Notes: generated by a model not told the origin, from the sequence alone. A stretch of DNA of 64,000 nt from Marchantia polymorpha subsp. ruderalis (GCA_037833965.1 AP031355.1:5605501-5669500), one strand, 5' to 3'; shown: positions 38,685 through 53,500, counted from the stretch's first letter. Numbers and translations are program-made.

Positions 38685-41600
38685 TTACCTAAACTGGTTT
38701 CTATATTTTATAACTAATTTCTATATTGTTGATACTACATAATATATTGATCATGGTGACAGATGGGCTCACCACAGCCAATCATCAAAATTTTCTTTCT
38801 CCAAGAGAATCATTCAAACGAAGAACTCAAATAGCATACCTTCGGCCCTTAGTTGTTCAAAAAGCATTCAAGGACTTTTCGGGACATGGTCTTCCATCTC
38901 CAAAGCGAATGAAACATATCGCGAATTTGAAGGTGACCGGACCGTTTGTGAAGTGTCCGGGTTGGTATCGGGACTGCCGGACACTCTGAACAATCTGCTG
39001 GATTTTCCTGGAGTAGACCCAAAACCACGGGGTCGGGTTTTAATCCGCCGGCTTCTATCAATGCCGGCTTTCTGGAGGCAGGACCACTGACGCAAGCGGC
39101 AGAAATCGCGGGTTCAGGACTTTTCCCTTACTGCGAATGATAGAGTGACACGTGGAAAAGAGAACTGAGACGTGGCCGAGGAGCCATCCTGTAAATTTTG
39201 TCGGATGTCGGTTAGCAGCAAAGGCGGAAATCGGAATTCGAGATTTCAAAGAATTTGGGAAAATCAGGGACAAAACAGTTCAGAATCCAGAGTCCAGAAC
39301 TGTTAACTTTACGCACACCAGTTGACATAGACTTTATATTTACCAAATTCCATTGCTATAATTTCTTCGTTGTAGCTTTTCGTTTCTTGTTTATTTCAGT
39401 TTCTAATATGAATTTGGTCTCTCTCTTCTCACAAAGTCAAAGATATGATCATTAATGCGTGGTTGTAAATCCTTTCCATATGAGAATCATTAATGGAACC
39501 TCTTTGTTTGTAACTCTCATGTTTGATTTCTTCAAAAAGGTAATGAGAGAATCCGCTGATCGAAACTTCACGCCCTCCTTTGTCATTTGAGAAAATTTAA
39601 TCAATACAAAAGGAATGAATTTGTAAAAGGTTCAAAAGTGAAACGATACATTTATTTAGACTTGAGTTCACTCAATTTTCCTACACGAATATACATTTCC
39701 AGCAATATAGTGATACCAAACGTCAAGGTATAAATTATAAATGAAACATGGTTTATATTGAATAAGTAGGATTAATATAAATTTCGTATACATATAAAAA
39801 GAATAATAACTTTGAATCTACTCATTGAATGAAATTAGAGAGAGAATTGACGAAGGAACGAACGAGAACATTACAAAAACAAAAAAACAAAACATATATA
39901 TATATATATGGCAGTGAAGCCCAACCTAGCACAATATAAATTCTATGATTGTTTGGCTATGTGATCAATGAGGTAGGACCTGGACATGTGAGAACCATGT
40001 ATAGCTTGCCAAATACCAACTATCCAATTCCTGAACAACGAGGTTGATGCCATCAACTAAATAAAAATTGTATATACGTCTCACACGGGGATGTACATGT
40101 ATTTACATCCCCACATTACACATATATTTCCCCCTCTTGGGGCTAAGTATATGTCATATCCCTCTGTGAATGACCTCTTTGATGGCGAAGGGAAAGAAGT
40201 CTACGAGGTCATTAACCACAACTACACATGCACATAATATTCCTATAGAACATGGAAATGAAATCTAGTAAAGATAAGAACATCCATATATGACAAGATT
40301 GATAATACAACACAGTATCGTCCAGAATTTACCTTCGATTGATGACAGTAATTTATAAAGAATTGTAACTTTGTCCAAATGTGAACAGTTCAAAAGATTA
40401 GATTGCAAATAAAATTGATATGTATTTCAACACTTTAGAAGTAAAGGACGTCTATTTTTTGTATGTGTTATCATATCTGATTTTATTCCATGGTATACGT
40501 GTGCGTTGAATTTGCACAGTTTTAGGATGATTCTTTATATGCACTGTGTAGTTTCTAATTCTTTTTGGTAGGCTTTTGATGAATCACTTTCGTAGCAATT
40601 TCTGATAAGCGTTTGTGGTTTGTAGCTGACGTTTAAGGTAAGTACTCCAACATCTTATGGAATGTGTACTATGATGTTTAGGCCTACGAAAATTTCAAAT
40701 TCACCACTTATGTTACATTAATCTAACCAAATGCATTGTCTACAATCCCTTAGTATACAGACGTAACGTGATCAGCCTGAAGACAGGAACCCGCGAGGTT
40801 CCCTGTCAGATGAAAGACGTCCACTCAAATAGTTACGAATCGACGAGCACTTTTGACTATTGATTTGATGGCCAGAAATTGTGAAAATAAACGTAAATCT
40901 CAGGGCAGAATTGTGCTGCAAGCGATCCCCCCGATTTATGGCAGACGTCCTGGGCATTGGTATTACTGGGTGGAAGCATTCACATATAAGACTCCTTACA
41001 TGTGGGCATGTGTAAACCAGCTGCTGTTAATCCCGTGATTCCATTCAGACCTCGATGACAATCTTTCCCTTCAAGGTTACATCAAATGTATCTTGTGAGA
41101 TGTACTGAAAATGGAGCATTACCCAGAAAGCTGTAATGCATGTTCATACGTGATCCAGAAAGATGAGGACAATACATGTCCAAACTCTGAAATGTCCTGT
41201 CACCTTAGACGCTACAAGCTTCGTTTCTTCTCCTTGCAGTCATCAACTCATTGCAGTTTGTAGCGCTCTTTAACTAAATACCAAATTGTGGTTTCTTTGG
41301 GAGCACCGACTGTGCTCCCTTGAAGACATATCTGGAGATGGCTGACGACTCGGAACTCTCCGGCCTCATGCATGCGCCTCGAGGGAACCAGGTTAAATAC
41401 CAGCTGAACCAGCTGAATACATGCTTGCCTTCAGAGGTCGAGGTTCCTCCAACATTTGGCAAGGCAGATCTAATTCCATCATGGTCGTCTCTGCAAGCCC
41501 ATACAAAGACCACTGCACGTCCGCGAAAATTCCTGATCAAATGTCTGCCTAGCAACAGATCCATCTCCCTGAGAATCCTCGTAAGCCTAACATCCCCCCG

Positions 41601-42605
41601 CTTCAAGGAACAATCTGAGCTACAATATCGCCTGCACATCATCTCACAGCTGTCTGTGCAAACCAGAATGCTAATTGAGCACCGACCTATAGATCTCACA
41701 AAACATTTGGATTGACCACCAGGCCGCTGGAGCTAGTCCCGAACATGAAACTCACGACTCATGCAAACTTATCGACTTTGCACCGGAGTCGGAACGGGTC
41801 TTGCAGTGGTGACTGCCGGTGTACCAAGAGAGCCAACTTGGATGTTGTGATGACTCCATTGTACCTCACAGACGACCCACATCCGTCCCCGTGCAGACTC
41901 AAAAACTTCGTTCTTCGAGCCTCATGCAGGCTGAAACCGCTCCATCTTATGGATCCTGTTCCTTCATAGGTGGCCTTCCATGGGCCAAGGAGAGAGATTC
42001 CGAGACCTCCACTTGTCAGCGAACAATGCTTCCCCTGAACCTTCAAAGGTCTCAGAGTTCTCTACATGTGACGTCACTGAGTAACAATCTCAGATTGTTC
42101 ATACTCTTCACTGGTTCAGCACTGAAAACAAGGTCCAGGTCAAAAGACTTTAAAGGGCCGGCAAAGCTGTTTACCTTCGCATGAGTTTATTGATATATAC
42201 TCTAAATAGATTTCGGGAATCTACAGCATACTGACAGACTTGACACTACTTGGGTGAAGTATGGCACAAGGGTTTTGTTGATAGAACTAGCATTACTGTA
42301 TAGAGCCCAGAAAAAAACAAGGCTCGATTCGATTTGGTTAGGTTTAAGAAGGTCTAATCGAGAAAGAAAGATTTGCTTGTTACTCTTACATTCTCTACTG
42401 TAACACAGAAGACCAGCCTAGGCTTGTATTCCCACGTTTCTATTGTAACACCTCTGCCAATCAGGAGTAATCACAGATCAGCTCTTCAATCCCTGTTGGG
42501 GCGTGATCCGAAGAAGAGACGTCGATCTTCTCAGGTGAAGACTAAGGACAGCTTTTGGTAGATACAACAGCTGTGTATTGCAAAAAATCTTCATCATATC
42601 AACAC
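38685..42605. other. Intergenic region between the second MITE and the RIN2-like gene
   Basis: AT-rich from 39.3 to 40.7 kb, with a (TA)n tract near 39894-39910 and small hairpins near 40088-40113 (GGGGATGTA arms) and 40783-40809. Frames of 121-141 codons at 41.27-42.18 kb overlap on both strands and match nothing known. The right end is the 3' flank of the RIN2-like gene. Confidence 0.35.
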
Positions 42606-45600
42606 TCAAAGAAGATTGTTCACGGTGGCAGTTGCCGAATTTGTCCTGCGCAAGTCCTGCGATAACCACTTACAGAGACCAGTCAGCAACAGTAGATACC
42701 ATCCTATGTACAAACCTTACATCAAAATCGGCACGTTGACATTGAGCGCATCTCCCAGTGGATTCAACTGAACACGATTCATGTCGACTCAACTGAAAAT
42801 GGCCAGTCCGAGAGCTAAACGACAAGGAACGCTCGATGGGATAGAAAGCAATGCACCCTAAATCGACCTAGAATATGAGGACTATATGTACTCGTACTTT
42901 CTGCAGTTAATAAACTGAATCAGTCTGTCTCTTACCTGTACAATAAGTTCGTCAGGCATATGAGGTAAAACTTCTCGCACCATGTTCACCATAGCTGCCA
43001 TTCTAGGATCCACTTGGACTCCGATGTCTGGTACAAGATCTCCAGATCTAGATCCTGTTGCACCACTTCCCTGCCGACGTAATCCTCGACTTTCGATTCG
43101 GCGTCTGCCAGCTACAGAGACGCTCTCTGTCCCTCTTCCAAACGGCCACCATCCCCAGCCATTGTCCTCTGGTTGGGCTGGGCCACGCCCTGATCCTGAA
43201 AGCTGCCGCATCATAAGCTGCATACGACCGATCCCTCCAGAAGATGCCTCACTGGAAGGACCCTCGCCTTCTCCAGCCGCTCCCGGGACGGCATGTGACC
43301 AAGATGGATCTACTCTTCCACCTCTGGAAACAACTAATATCAGTGATAACAGACGCAGTGCGGCAACGCTAGACAGTAAAGTCTGTAAGTATCAGGTAAC
43401 AGTTCCTATTATATGCACGTAAATGCTAGGAAAATTAGAGTTCACCTCCATGGTAAGTTGGGAACTGGAGCATTCCAGGGTTGTCGAGCAAGAGGATCCG
43501 AGCTCGAAAGCGGGACAGGAGATCCCGGACTAGTCGGCGACTGTTGACGGATTTGGCCATCTCTATTCCCAGCAGCATTCAACAAGTTGCGTGTCATAAC
43601 TTCTTCAGGGAATCTTTGCCCACCTTGAGTATTAGGGGGCGAAATTCTGGAACTTCCCATAAAAAGGGGCCGCCTGCAAGTAGGACACGAATACGTCTCC
43701 GCTAAACCCTGATCGAGCCTGCACACGATACTCTCACAACTTCAGTATATAGCCAGCTTGTTGAGCGAATAATGAAAGCAGAACACTGAAGTAAAAACGT
43801 AAATTCTTCTAATTCGTCGTCACCAAATCGAGCATCATGAATCAAGAAAGATACCAAGATCGAAGGCACGAAAGATGGAACAGATGTGCGCAAGGTAGCC
43901 TTTTTGCCCTTGCCATGGGCTCCTGCAACACGCAATACGATAAACAGATGAAATCTCAGCCAGTTTTTGCTGTTTCCACGTCAAAAGTTGTTACCGTTAA
44001 ACTGTGTAGTCTAAAGACTCCATATATACGAGTTGCCAAATGAGCCACGCAAGGGGACACATGCAAGAAATGGTCACACACCTTGCAGATGGCACAGTCA
44101 TCTTCATACGCCAAGAGTTCTTCTTGAGTTGCATCTGGCAAGGCTCCTTGTAAAGTGTTCATGGCCGTTCGAAGTCGCATAAAACCTTTGATGCGTTTTG
44201 AAATTGCACTCAACAATGCCTGTAAATACAATTGAATCAGAGACCTCTACGATGCCATCGGTGTAAACAAGAGAGACCTGTGCGCGTCGTAGGAACAGAC
44301 TCACTGGACAATTTGGAAAACCTCGTACCCGTAAATTCAAGAAGAGAACTGCGTCAACAACTTGAAACGCGAGGCCTCGCAGCCACCAAATATGTACACA
44401 ATGACCCAAGGCTAGCATCAGACTGACGATATCCATTGCAAAACTCCAGTTGCGAACGACTGTTCCTCTCCATTCCCAAGCTGCGCCTGTGCACAAACAC
44501 TCAAGGAACATATTACAAGCAAGTTCCTGCGGAAGAGCCAATCGGGAACTAACAGGTACACATTACACAAAATCACAATCAGGTAGATTCCAGCGTGTGG
44601 AACTGAGACATGACATATCGAAGGTTTGAAGCGGCAATATCGAGTGCCGCTTCAAACCTTCAAGTATGATAGCAGGTTGAAACTGGGAAAATATTTAGAG
44701 GCAAAAGTAAGATATCATCATAATTGCATAGAAAGGGCGAACGTTGACAGAGACTACCAGTTATTCAGCAATTAAAAGAATCTAACCAGGGAAGATCAAC
44801 AGAATCTCAACCACAAGACATTCAACAGAAAGCCCAAATCTGCAAGTACATTTCTAACAGTGAAATCACACGTGAGTAAGCTGGAAAAAGAATGTGCAAG
44901 AAAAATTGAAAACATTTCATTTGGAAACAGTTATGGGATGCCAAGATCAAACATTTCATTAAAAAATCTACCCACCTGCAGCAGACCTTTCAGAGGGTTG
45001 CATGGTTGCTACATGTGAGGAGGTATCCAGACTGTGCCGCTGCCAAGTGTCCAGCAACTGCATACCATGAACTACTACTGCCTGCAGTGCCAAATGTCAT
45101 CCCCACATAAAAGTAGTTAAAAACAAACATATTGAAGCCATTTACAACATACAACGCATAAGCACGAATTCGGAACTTAGGTGGCAGCATTTGCGAGCGG
45201 GCATCATCTCAACATCTCATTGCCTACTTTCAACCCGCAAAAATTCCAAATTCAAGCCTCAGGGTTGAACACGATAACAATCGAAAAACTTAATAAAGCT
45301 GCAAGAACGCACTTTGACATTGGTTCACTGTCCAGTGAGCTCACCTGAAGTGTGTCAAAAGCAATGCTCAGAGGCTCAAAAAGTAGCAGCATGAATGTGC
45401 TAGTGCCAGTGTCTTTGAACACCCACATACAAAGACGCATCCTGCATATGTGGAAACACAGGGTTGGACTTACAAAATGGGAGTTTGAAAGTAAAGAGGA
45501 CTTTAAGAGGATTTGAGATTTCATCCATTGATTCAAGATACCGACCAGATTTACGTAACTCAAAGACGAACATTCAAATGCCAAAGGACAGTTCGTCTGT

Positions 45601-48070
45601 ATCACTAGTCAATTTACGATCTCTCTGTGACGATCCTCAAATCTAGGAGAGCTGAGGAACCATCCAACGGTCGTAGTGCCCCATTAACTGGAGCATGAAG
45701 GTGAGGACTAACTACGGCTAGAAGTAACGAGCCACATGCTGCAATGCTGCAACGTACTTCACAGAACTACTTTTAAATAAACCCAAAAAAAAGCGACAAA
45801 GGTAGTAGCTGAAGGAGCCACAACCAAGAATAATTGATGACTGATGTGTACGCAGGTCTTAGCCCTATATAGAAAGATCGAAAACTTGCTCTATATCGAG
45901 CCTCGACATGCTACAATTACCACTCAGTAACTTGACAGCTTCCTAAGTCCAACGAGCCGTGCATGGTGAACAACTAAGAGATACAGGAATTGAGACTATA
46001 TAGAAGAACCAGCTGTATCCATATCACAAAATATAGAGATAAGGAAATTACCAGAACAAGTCGGACAAGAGAACGAGTACCAGAACTGCAAAGACCCGCA
46101 CATGCGCGAGCATAGTCGCCGTAGGAGAGGCGTTCAAACGCTCCAAGCGGTCCCTTGCCAAACCTTGAAACATCTGCAAATTTTCACACGTGAATCGAAC
46201 GCTGAAACTGCTTGTGCACACTGGAAGGGATATCAATACGACAAGCGACTGCGACTAAGATGGATTTTTCATAAAGCGACTGTATACCTTAAGGAAGCCC
46301 AGTACAGCAAACCAGGCCAGCCAGAGGGCGATAGCCATCATTTCAGGCTGAACCACCCAAGTAAGGAAAAGGCCCTGCGAAGCAATGGTTCGAAAATATA
46401 TTTCAATTCAGAAACATGAAATAATCACAGATGGAAATAGCTGCGTAAACTATACGTCTGAGACCGGCATTCCCCGAGGTAAATCAGCACAAAAGTCAAA
46501 AAGAGCCGAGCAAAAACGCCTAATCCTTTTAATTGTTCTCTACTTGGCCCCCGCGCTTTATATTTGTGAAGAAAAAAAAACTCCACATATGGGAGGAAAC
46601 ATAATCTTAAATATGACAAACTCAAGCTAAGGCCCAACTCTTTTTAGTTACCGAGTATGTATAGCAAGGGCTTGGGTCCGTTCGTCAAAACGTTCAAAAG
46701 GATTCTTTATCGACGAGATACTTTTTTACGTGCCATGACAATCGCTGGTACACGAGAAGAATTAAAAACTGGATGGAAAAAACCTACAGTAGAGGGTAAA
46801 CAGACAGGCCATTGAAGAAAATAGATACAGTAAGTGTAGAAAAATTGTTAACGGGTAAAGTGATGGAAGGTTTGGTAATATGAAATGAGCACTCTAACAT
46901 GTGTGGTCGCCGGGCACAAGTCCAGGAACCTTCGACAGCAAGATTGCATGGTGCTAGAGCAGCACACCATGACTAACCAAAAACTTCATCAGCTCCCGTC
47001 GCTGGCTTTTCGGTAGATGCTTTCAAGCAACCCCATCGCCTGGAGTTTCTGTCACCTTTCCGGATATAAATAAATATACTCGGTCATTATATTTGGCCTT
47101 AAAGGAAAAAACACACTAGCAAACAAGGACAATCCAACCGAGATCATAATGAAGCAGGAAGCACAGTCCTATCTTATCAATACGTAAACTGGCAACACGA
47201 ACAGCTTTGAATGACCTGAAGACCTCCCTCGAATTAACCAACGTCCGGATTATATTACCCCTGCAGTACTTGATTACGTTAAACAAACGCTGATTTATGG
47301 CCCAAATTACCTCTCTAACAGAAGGCCTGTTGTTGTGGATTTCCTGTTGAAGGATTGAACAAAATGTGCTAGTAATCGAAACTATTCATACTTAAGACAT
47401 GTCATGCTTTGGTCTAATTGGAGTGATTGACCCCAAGCCTTAGTCCAGAGCATCTAGACTGAAAGGACGTAACTCTGAACGGTCAAAGCGAAGAAGCAGA
47501 CCTTAAAGAGTACATAGTTTATTAGGCGCTCCACGACCTTTTGTGTCTCCACCAAAGAGAGCTGTCCAAAAAACAGAGTCTGGAAGCAAATCCAGCGACA
47601 AAATTAGCGATACAGGAAAATAAGCTGACTGCGGCAGTTGATCAGTAAAGGACAATTCACATTATATGGTACTAATGTCACCTCGGGCTATTCACAAGGG
47701 AAAGGACGATCGACTTTCACAGTGTAAAAGATGGACAAAAAGGCAAAGCAAAAGAAAAGTGAGCTGAAGATGAACGATCATTTGGCTTAGATGACATAGA
47801 TAGCCAGATAGAATAATGAATACTGACCTTCGTAAAAAGAGCCACGAGAAGGAAAAAGTTGAATACGAGGTTTCCCAGCAATGCGATTGTTATGGTGGAT
47901 TGGAGTAGGGACTGCAGAACCCGGGCAGCATCACTGGGATCCAAAGCTCTCTTTTCCAGATGGACATCTTCTGGAATAGCACCATTTAGCGCAGAGTTGA
48001 TTCTCCATGCAAGCCCACCCATGCTGAGCGCAGTGTACGTCGCCACAAGCGGACCATATCCATTCCCCAT
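42606..48070 (-). CDS. RIN2: RIN2/RIN3-type E3 ubiquitin ligase (AMFR/gp78-like: membrane segments, RING, CUE)
   Basis: Twelve exons on the minus strand: 48070-47828, 47579-47502, 46374-46288, 46173-46052, 45441-45345, 45081-44976, 44486-44329, 44219-44082, 43922-43855, 43718-43446, 43323-42936, 42656-42606. All join in frame at GT-AG sites to 602 residues (Arabidopsis RIN2 is about 580). The start ATG opens MGNGYGPLVATYTALS. Several membrane segments cover roughly 60-300 (e.g. TIALLGNLVFNFFLLVALF; VFAVLVLVLLSDLFW). A RING-H2 follows: Cys339, Cys342, Cys354, His356, His359, Cys362, Cys377, Cys380. The CUE domain is at the extreme C-terminus (MVREVLPHMPDELIVQ, then DLRRTNSATATVNNLL). Arabidopsis RIN2/RIN3 are membrane ligases that bind NLR receptors RPM1 and RPS2 and support hypersensitive cell death; the animal homologue gp78 acts in ER-associated degradation. 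Family certain; orthology to RIN2 versus RIN3 is not resolvable. Confidence 0.95.
44620..44661. repeat. Perfect 17-bp hairpin inside RIN2-like intron 6
   Basis: GAAGGTTTGAAGCGGCA at 44620-44636 pairs exactly with 44645-44661; the 8-nt loop is ATATCGAG. Outer bases (ATATC.../...AAGTAT) pair only in part. It lies in the intron between 44976 and 44486. The arms are short for a plant miRNA precursor. Confidence 0.88.
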
Positions 48071-50580
48071 TTCTCCTTCCTTTTTAACACCTATCAATGT
48101 TTGAAGAATCCGCCGCGGAACTTAGGAGATCGTCGCACCTAATACCGATAAACTCCGCTGACATTTCTAAATGGTTAACTCCGCTACTTTCGCAAGTAGC
48201 TGAATCTAAACTTTCCGCTCCCACATGTTCGTCTAAATTGCAGACGGACACCAATAGAAGATTTGCTTATACCAACTGATCAGTGAACTTCCCACGCTTT
48301 CAGCAAACGTTGATGACAGATCGATCAAAGGATCCAATTCTCGTAAACAGCGAGAAATAAACACTTCGAACGCTAAATGGATCTACAGTCCACTGGGGCA
48401 TTAGAAGAAAACTTATAATGCTCAGAGTGACGTGGCGACACTACTAAGCAACCTGTTTCGGGAGACAGATGAGCTACTTCAGCAGCAGGCAAAACGACCA
48501 ACAGAACTGTCGGTTGCAGACTTCTCGCGTAGCACTGGTCGCTCGAGCTCCAGCTGAGAAGACAGGACTGTCATCTCATCTATCGCAGAGACTGTGAAAC
48601 AACTGCTTCCAGTAAAAGAACAAGACGTAAAGCATTATCAGTGAAGCACTACTGGATTGCTGGCAAACCAGAATTGCTCACAACCCTAAAAATCAGCCTC
48701 ACCCCGTGCGAGTAATTTCAGAGCTCTGTTGGCCAAGCCCCTACCACCCAGTATCCAGGAGTAGGGCTCACTCCGTCCGGGAAGGAAAAAACAGCTTCGT
48801 AGCCCCCAGATCAATCACAACCGAATTCAATCGACGCACATCCCCGTCTCGCCAAATTCCGTCTCAGTAGCTCCCGACTCCCATCCTCACGTGCCAAGAA
48901 AACCCCCATCAATTGCCAGAAGTCGACATCAAAACCCTAACGAAAAACCTGAATTCCTCGGCGTCCGATCACCTCCACGCCTCGAGGTAAAGAAGACAAT
49001 TACAAACTTCTGAACTCCAGGGCTGCGGCAAAATCATCGGGGCGCGCTCGCTCGAATCGGCATTGCCTGTGCACGGGCACGCACGAATTCTCCAGCAGGA
49101 CCGCAACTCGTCTGCTGCTGCTGCTGCTGCTGTGGTCGGACGATGGCAAGGGAGAGGGTCCTTGCGTTTATCTGTGACAGGAACTGTGGTCCCCCAGGCA
49201 GACAGCCCGTCGTCCCTTCTCGCTCGTGTCTCCACTTCGGCTCGTGTCGGGCCAATCCTCTCCCCCCTGCCCCCCCTCCTCTCTCTCTCCCTCCCTCCCG
49301 TTCTCTCCTCGCCTGCCACGAGCCCTGCTCCTCTAAGTGCTAACCCCCTTCGCTTAATGCACTAAATGCTCGAGCCTCCTCGGCTCCCCCCACCCTCCCC
49401 CCTCCCCCCTCCTCCAGCATTTTCCGTTACATCCATTGTCGGCCTAGGCCCATACCTCCGCCCAAAAATTAAACTATTTCTCTTGTGCACCATATTCCAC
49501 CAAACTACTATTCCCGGCCCATTATCGACATTTCCGGATTTATTCGGATTGTCATTCTCTAGCGACCGCGAGTTCGCATGACTTGCGCTCGGAGAGTTGT
49601 AGTTGTAGTAGCATAAAGCATAAAGCATAAACCGGTGGCCGGTCGGTCTCGTGTCTCGCGCGACCGGAAGGATTCTACGGTCCGTCGGTCCATCGGTCGG
49701 TCATGGCATGGCATGGCATTTTTAGAGGGGTGGGTCACACTTGAGCTCGAGTCTTGTAATTGTTTGTTTGTTTGTTTGTTGGCTGCGCGGTTCCGGGCAG
49801 CGTCTTGTCCGCGACCCGCGATGGACGGAAGGCCGCCGGTGGAGATACGTGGTGACTTGCGGGGATGGACGGGGCAGGAGACCGGAGGGAGGCCAGGGTG
49901 ACGTGTCGTCTTCGTAGTGTTCGATCTGACTGGGCTTCGTGGCCTTCGATCTACGTGTCCGGCGCAGCTAAATTTAGCAAACAGTGTGATTATCCTCATC
50001 AGGTCGAAGTCCTTGCTTCCTTTGTCCCTTCCTCTTCGCAAAACTGGCTTCGACCGATCGATCGGTCCGCTGTTCCCGATCTCTTCGCGGTTGTCCTAAC
50101 TTCGTTATAAGTCTGAGCAGCAGCGACAGCCTTCATTCCTTAATTCTCCACTTCTGCAAGGCAATGTCCTCTGGTGTCGATTTTCCCTTAGCACTGGATG
50201 ATGCATAAAGTTGCCAAGTCTGGGGATCGACAACCCGGAGCTTGATTCTGGTTGACTCTGTTTTACTGGTTTTCCTAGCAAACCAGACACATTGGATGGT
50301 ATAAACTCGGCCGTTATTCCGAGCATGAAACTTTTTGCACTTGATTAATTTACATCGGCTCGAGAGATGTTGTGTAACCCATAAGTTGATAAGTTGAAAA
50401 ACAACTGAGTGTTTTTACTCGACATCTCCGCTGGAAACTTGGATTGAAGGTACGAAGACAACAAAGTCTTGATGCTTCACAACAAACGTCTGTGAAAGTT
50501 TGCAATCTGGGTCAGGTCACGGACTTGGCCCCCTAAGCTTTCCCCTCGAAGATACATGACCCTTGTAGCAGAAGCATAGA
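48071..50580 (-). promoter_or_regulatory. GC-rich upstream and leader region of the RIN2-like gene
   Basis: CpG-rich sequence upstream of the RIN2-like ATG, with a (CTG)n run near 49109-49131, CT-rich tracts near 49.26-49.32 kb and a (TTTG)n run near 49759-49781. It mirrors the block ahead of the LWD1-like gene. Frames of up to 160 codons on both strands are low-complexity products of composition. No transcription start can be fixed, and the 49-50 kb part could instead serve an unseen gene. Confidence 0.35.
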
Positions 50581-53500
50581 TATATTAAGGTAACAAAGTT
50601 CATATTTTTTCATAATATCGAATATACCAAATTTATAAACATGAGTGAACGATCAACATACAAACTGGCATGAGGTATCTAGATTGTCTACTAGCGTTCT
50701 ATTCATAAATTTAACTCGTTGGTCTTTTAATTAATCCTCTTCTCTTTCAACCAAAAGATGAGAATATGGAGGTAGTATTATTGATTTCTCAATGTGACTA
50801 AGTATTGCATGACATCACTTTAAAGTGAGAGGATTGTGTAAAACTCTTATTTTGAATTTTGTAAACAGTGGTAAACTTGTAGATTTTTGCCTCTTCAGAT
50901 TTTATCCTCTAGTGTTTTTCTCAAAGGTTCAAATGAAATATCTTCATTATCATATTTTCAAATTAAGTTAAATATTTCAATGAATCTCTAGCATATTTCA
51001 TATACTTAACTTCATCATATTAATTTTATTTCTTAAAGAGAATAACATTCTACTTGTTAGAACATTCATCTCAAAGTTATCTAATCTCATAATATAATAA
51101 AGTATCGTGAACAAATTATAAAAAATAGAAGAAAAAATTGATTAAGTCTAAGAAATGTATGTCAAGTCATAACATGAAAAAAAAAATGAACGAATATAAG
51201 AAGGAATAAAATTGTGTGTCACAAAAAATAATATTGAATGAGTATAATGATGATTTAAATGTAAATAATGTTCTATATCATGACTTCCTAGAAGCACATT
51301 ACATGTTTTTATTGAAAAGTACATATTAAGCATATAACATCAACAAAACTATTCTAACTTTATACTACGCTTGCAATTTTTGTATATACTGTGCGAGAAT
51401 TATTTTTTTAAATATATGGACACAAGTAAAAAACTTGTCTACATATATTGAAGTTAATATTGAAACATGTCTACAAATTTTTATTCTTAAAAATTCATGT
51501 TTTTTTTTTGGATAAAAATGTCATTTTTTATTCGATTGGACTGTTGCAATTCACAATATTTTATGATATTCATTAAGTATGAATAAGTGAACACATGAAA
51601 TAAAATATATATTTTTTGGGGAATAAAATCATGAAGTAATGTATCTATTATTATCATAATACATCAATACATGATGTAATTTTATAAATTGCATAATATA
51701 TTTGTTTGTATCATGACAGCTGTTTTAAATAGATCAAAGTATATATGCAGATTAATTTCAACATATTTTTATAAAAAGTATTATTTTATATGAAAATGAT
51801 ATTGCTAATTTTAAATTTTTTTCCTACAAAAATGTGATTCTATACATCACAACCCGTGAGCTTGATATATAAAATGATTTATGCATCATTTTATTTTTTT
51901 AACTTTTCATGAAAAAATTAAAAATATATATATTATATGAAAGAACTTGTAACAAATAATTAAAAGATACGCTGAATAAAATTGGGAATTTAAATAAAAA
52001 CATAAGATCAAAACGAGTTTTAAACGACTTAAAATTTGCAGTATTTTAATTTATAAAGTGTTGAAAAAATGTGATTCTATTAAGTATGAACTTTTTGTAA
52101 GAAATCAAAATTTAAGAAAAAAGACTAAATAATTGAAATTATATATAATTTATTTTCAATAAAATTTAATTATAGTTTAAAAAATCATAAATAAAATTTG
52201 ATATTGACAGCAACAATAAAAATCAATGAGTTTACAAACCGAATTTGTTATAAAATTTTTATTGATGCTATTTAAATAAATAAATATATATATATATATA
52301 CTAAAGAATTTTTATAGCATATTTATTCAAATTTAGTTGCAACAAAATACAAAAAACTGTAGAAACAAGCAGAAGTTGAGAGCTTGAATGAACTGATAAG
52401 TATCAATTATAAAAAAATTTCAATTTTTATAATTGACTAAAATTCTTGATGAAGTGCAACATTTATTAATAAAATAAGCAACAATATTTCACATGTTTGA
52501 CTTTTGATGAATATATTGCTTGTAAATAAGCTACAATCATATAGTTACTATAACCACACATATCGATATAAAGTTGATCTATTGAAACATTTGCAGTTTC
52601 ATGATAAAAAATTGCTATAAAAAGTAATTGGTATTTTTCAAACATTCTTTACTTTTGATCTTTAAAAAAATGTGAGTTTTTAATATAAAAAAAAAATAAA
52701 ATCAATATGTATTTTTATTTCTTTTTCATATTATTGAGTTGATTGAAATTTTTCATATTTTCATATTTCTTTTTCATATTCATATCATTCAAAAAAATTT
52801 CAAAATAAAATTTTGCTATAATTGACAATACATTTATTCACATATATGATTATAATCAACAAAATATTTACACATTTTTCAATAAGAAAAATACAATCTA
52901 AATTTTAAAATAGTGATGAAATTTTATTTTTTTTTATTTTTATTGATATTGTTCAGTGTGCATTCTATTTCTATTCAATGATATTCATTCACAGTCATAT
53001 ATTATAGATTGAGTTAGATAAAATGAAACATATATTTGTAAACATTGCTTTCGATAATAAATTTGAATCAAGCTGGTTATGTTTTATCTCTAATGTTAAT
53101 TATAATCATATATATATATATATATATATCTTAAGCATTGTGATAACATAAAATCATATTTCTATTCTAAGATGAAAATATCATGTTAAAACATCAAATT
53201 TCTGGATATTTTATTAATTTATTTATATAATATTCTATTAAATATTCAATCATAATCCATTACATTTACAATTCTCACCAAAAGTTAAATATACAAAGAA
53301 CAAACATTAATTTTTATTCATGAATATTTTGATTTACATTTCAGAGCGTATAAATGTAGTAAATGATATTCAACAATTTTTACACAGATTTTGAGAATGT
53401 TAACAACAATTATAAGCATAAATATGAAAAAATTTATACAAAATTCTATTTATATGACCTTTTGATCTTTATCATGTCATCAAAACTCAATTTGAGGAAT

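Noticed and set aside
41274..42184. Three successive frames of 85-131 codons on the + strand
   Set aside because: They overlap equally long minus-strand frames, share no known motif and do not splice into one another convincingly. Could be an unrecognised gene, but I cannot support it.
49034..49343. Gln-run and Pro/Ser-rich frames in the 49-kb GC-rich region
   Set aside because: They arise from the (CTG)n run and CT-rich tracts, appear on both strands, and have no domain.
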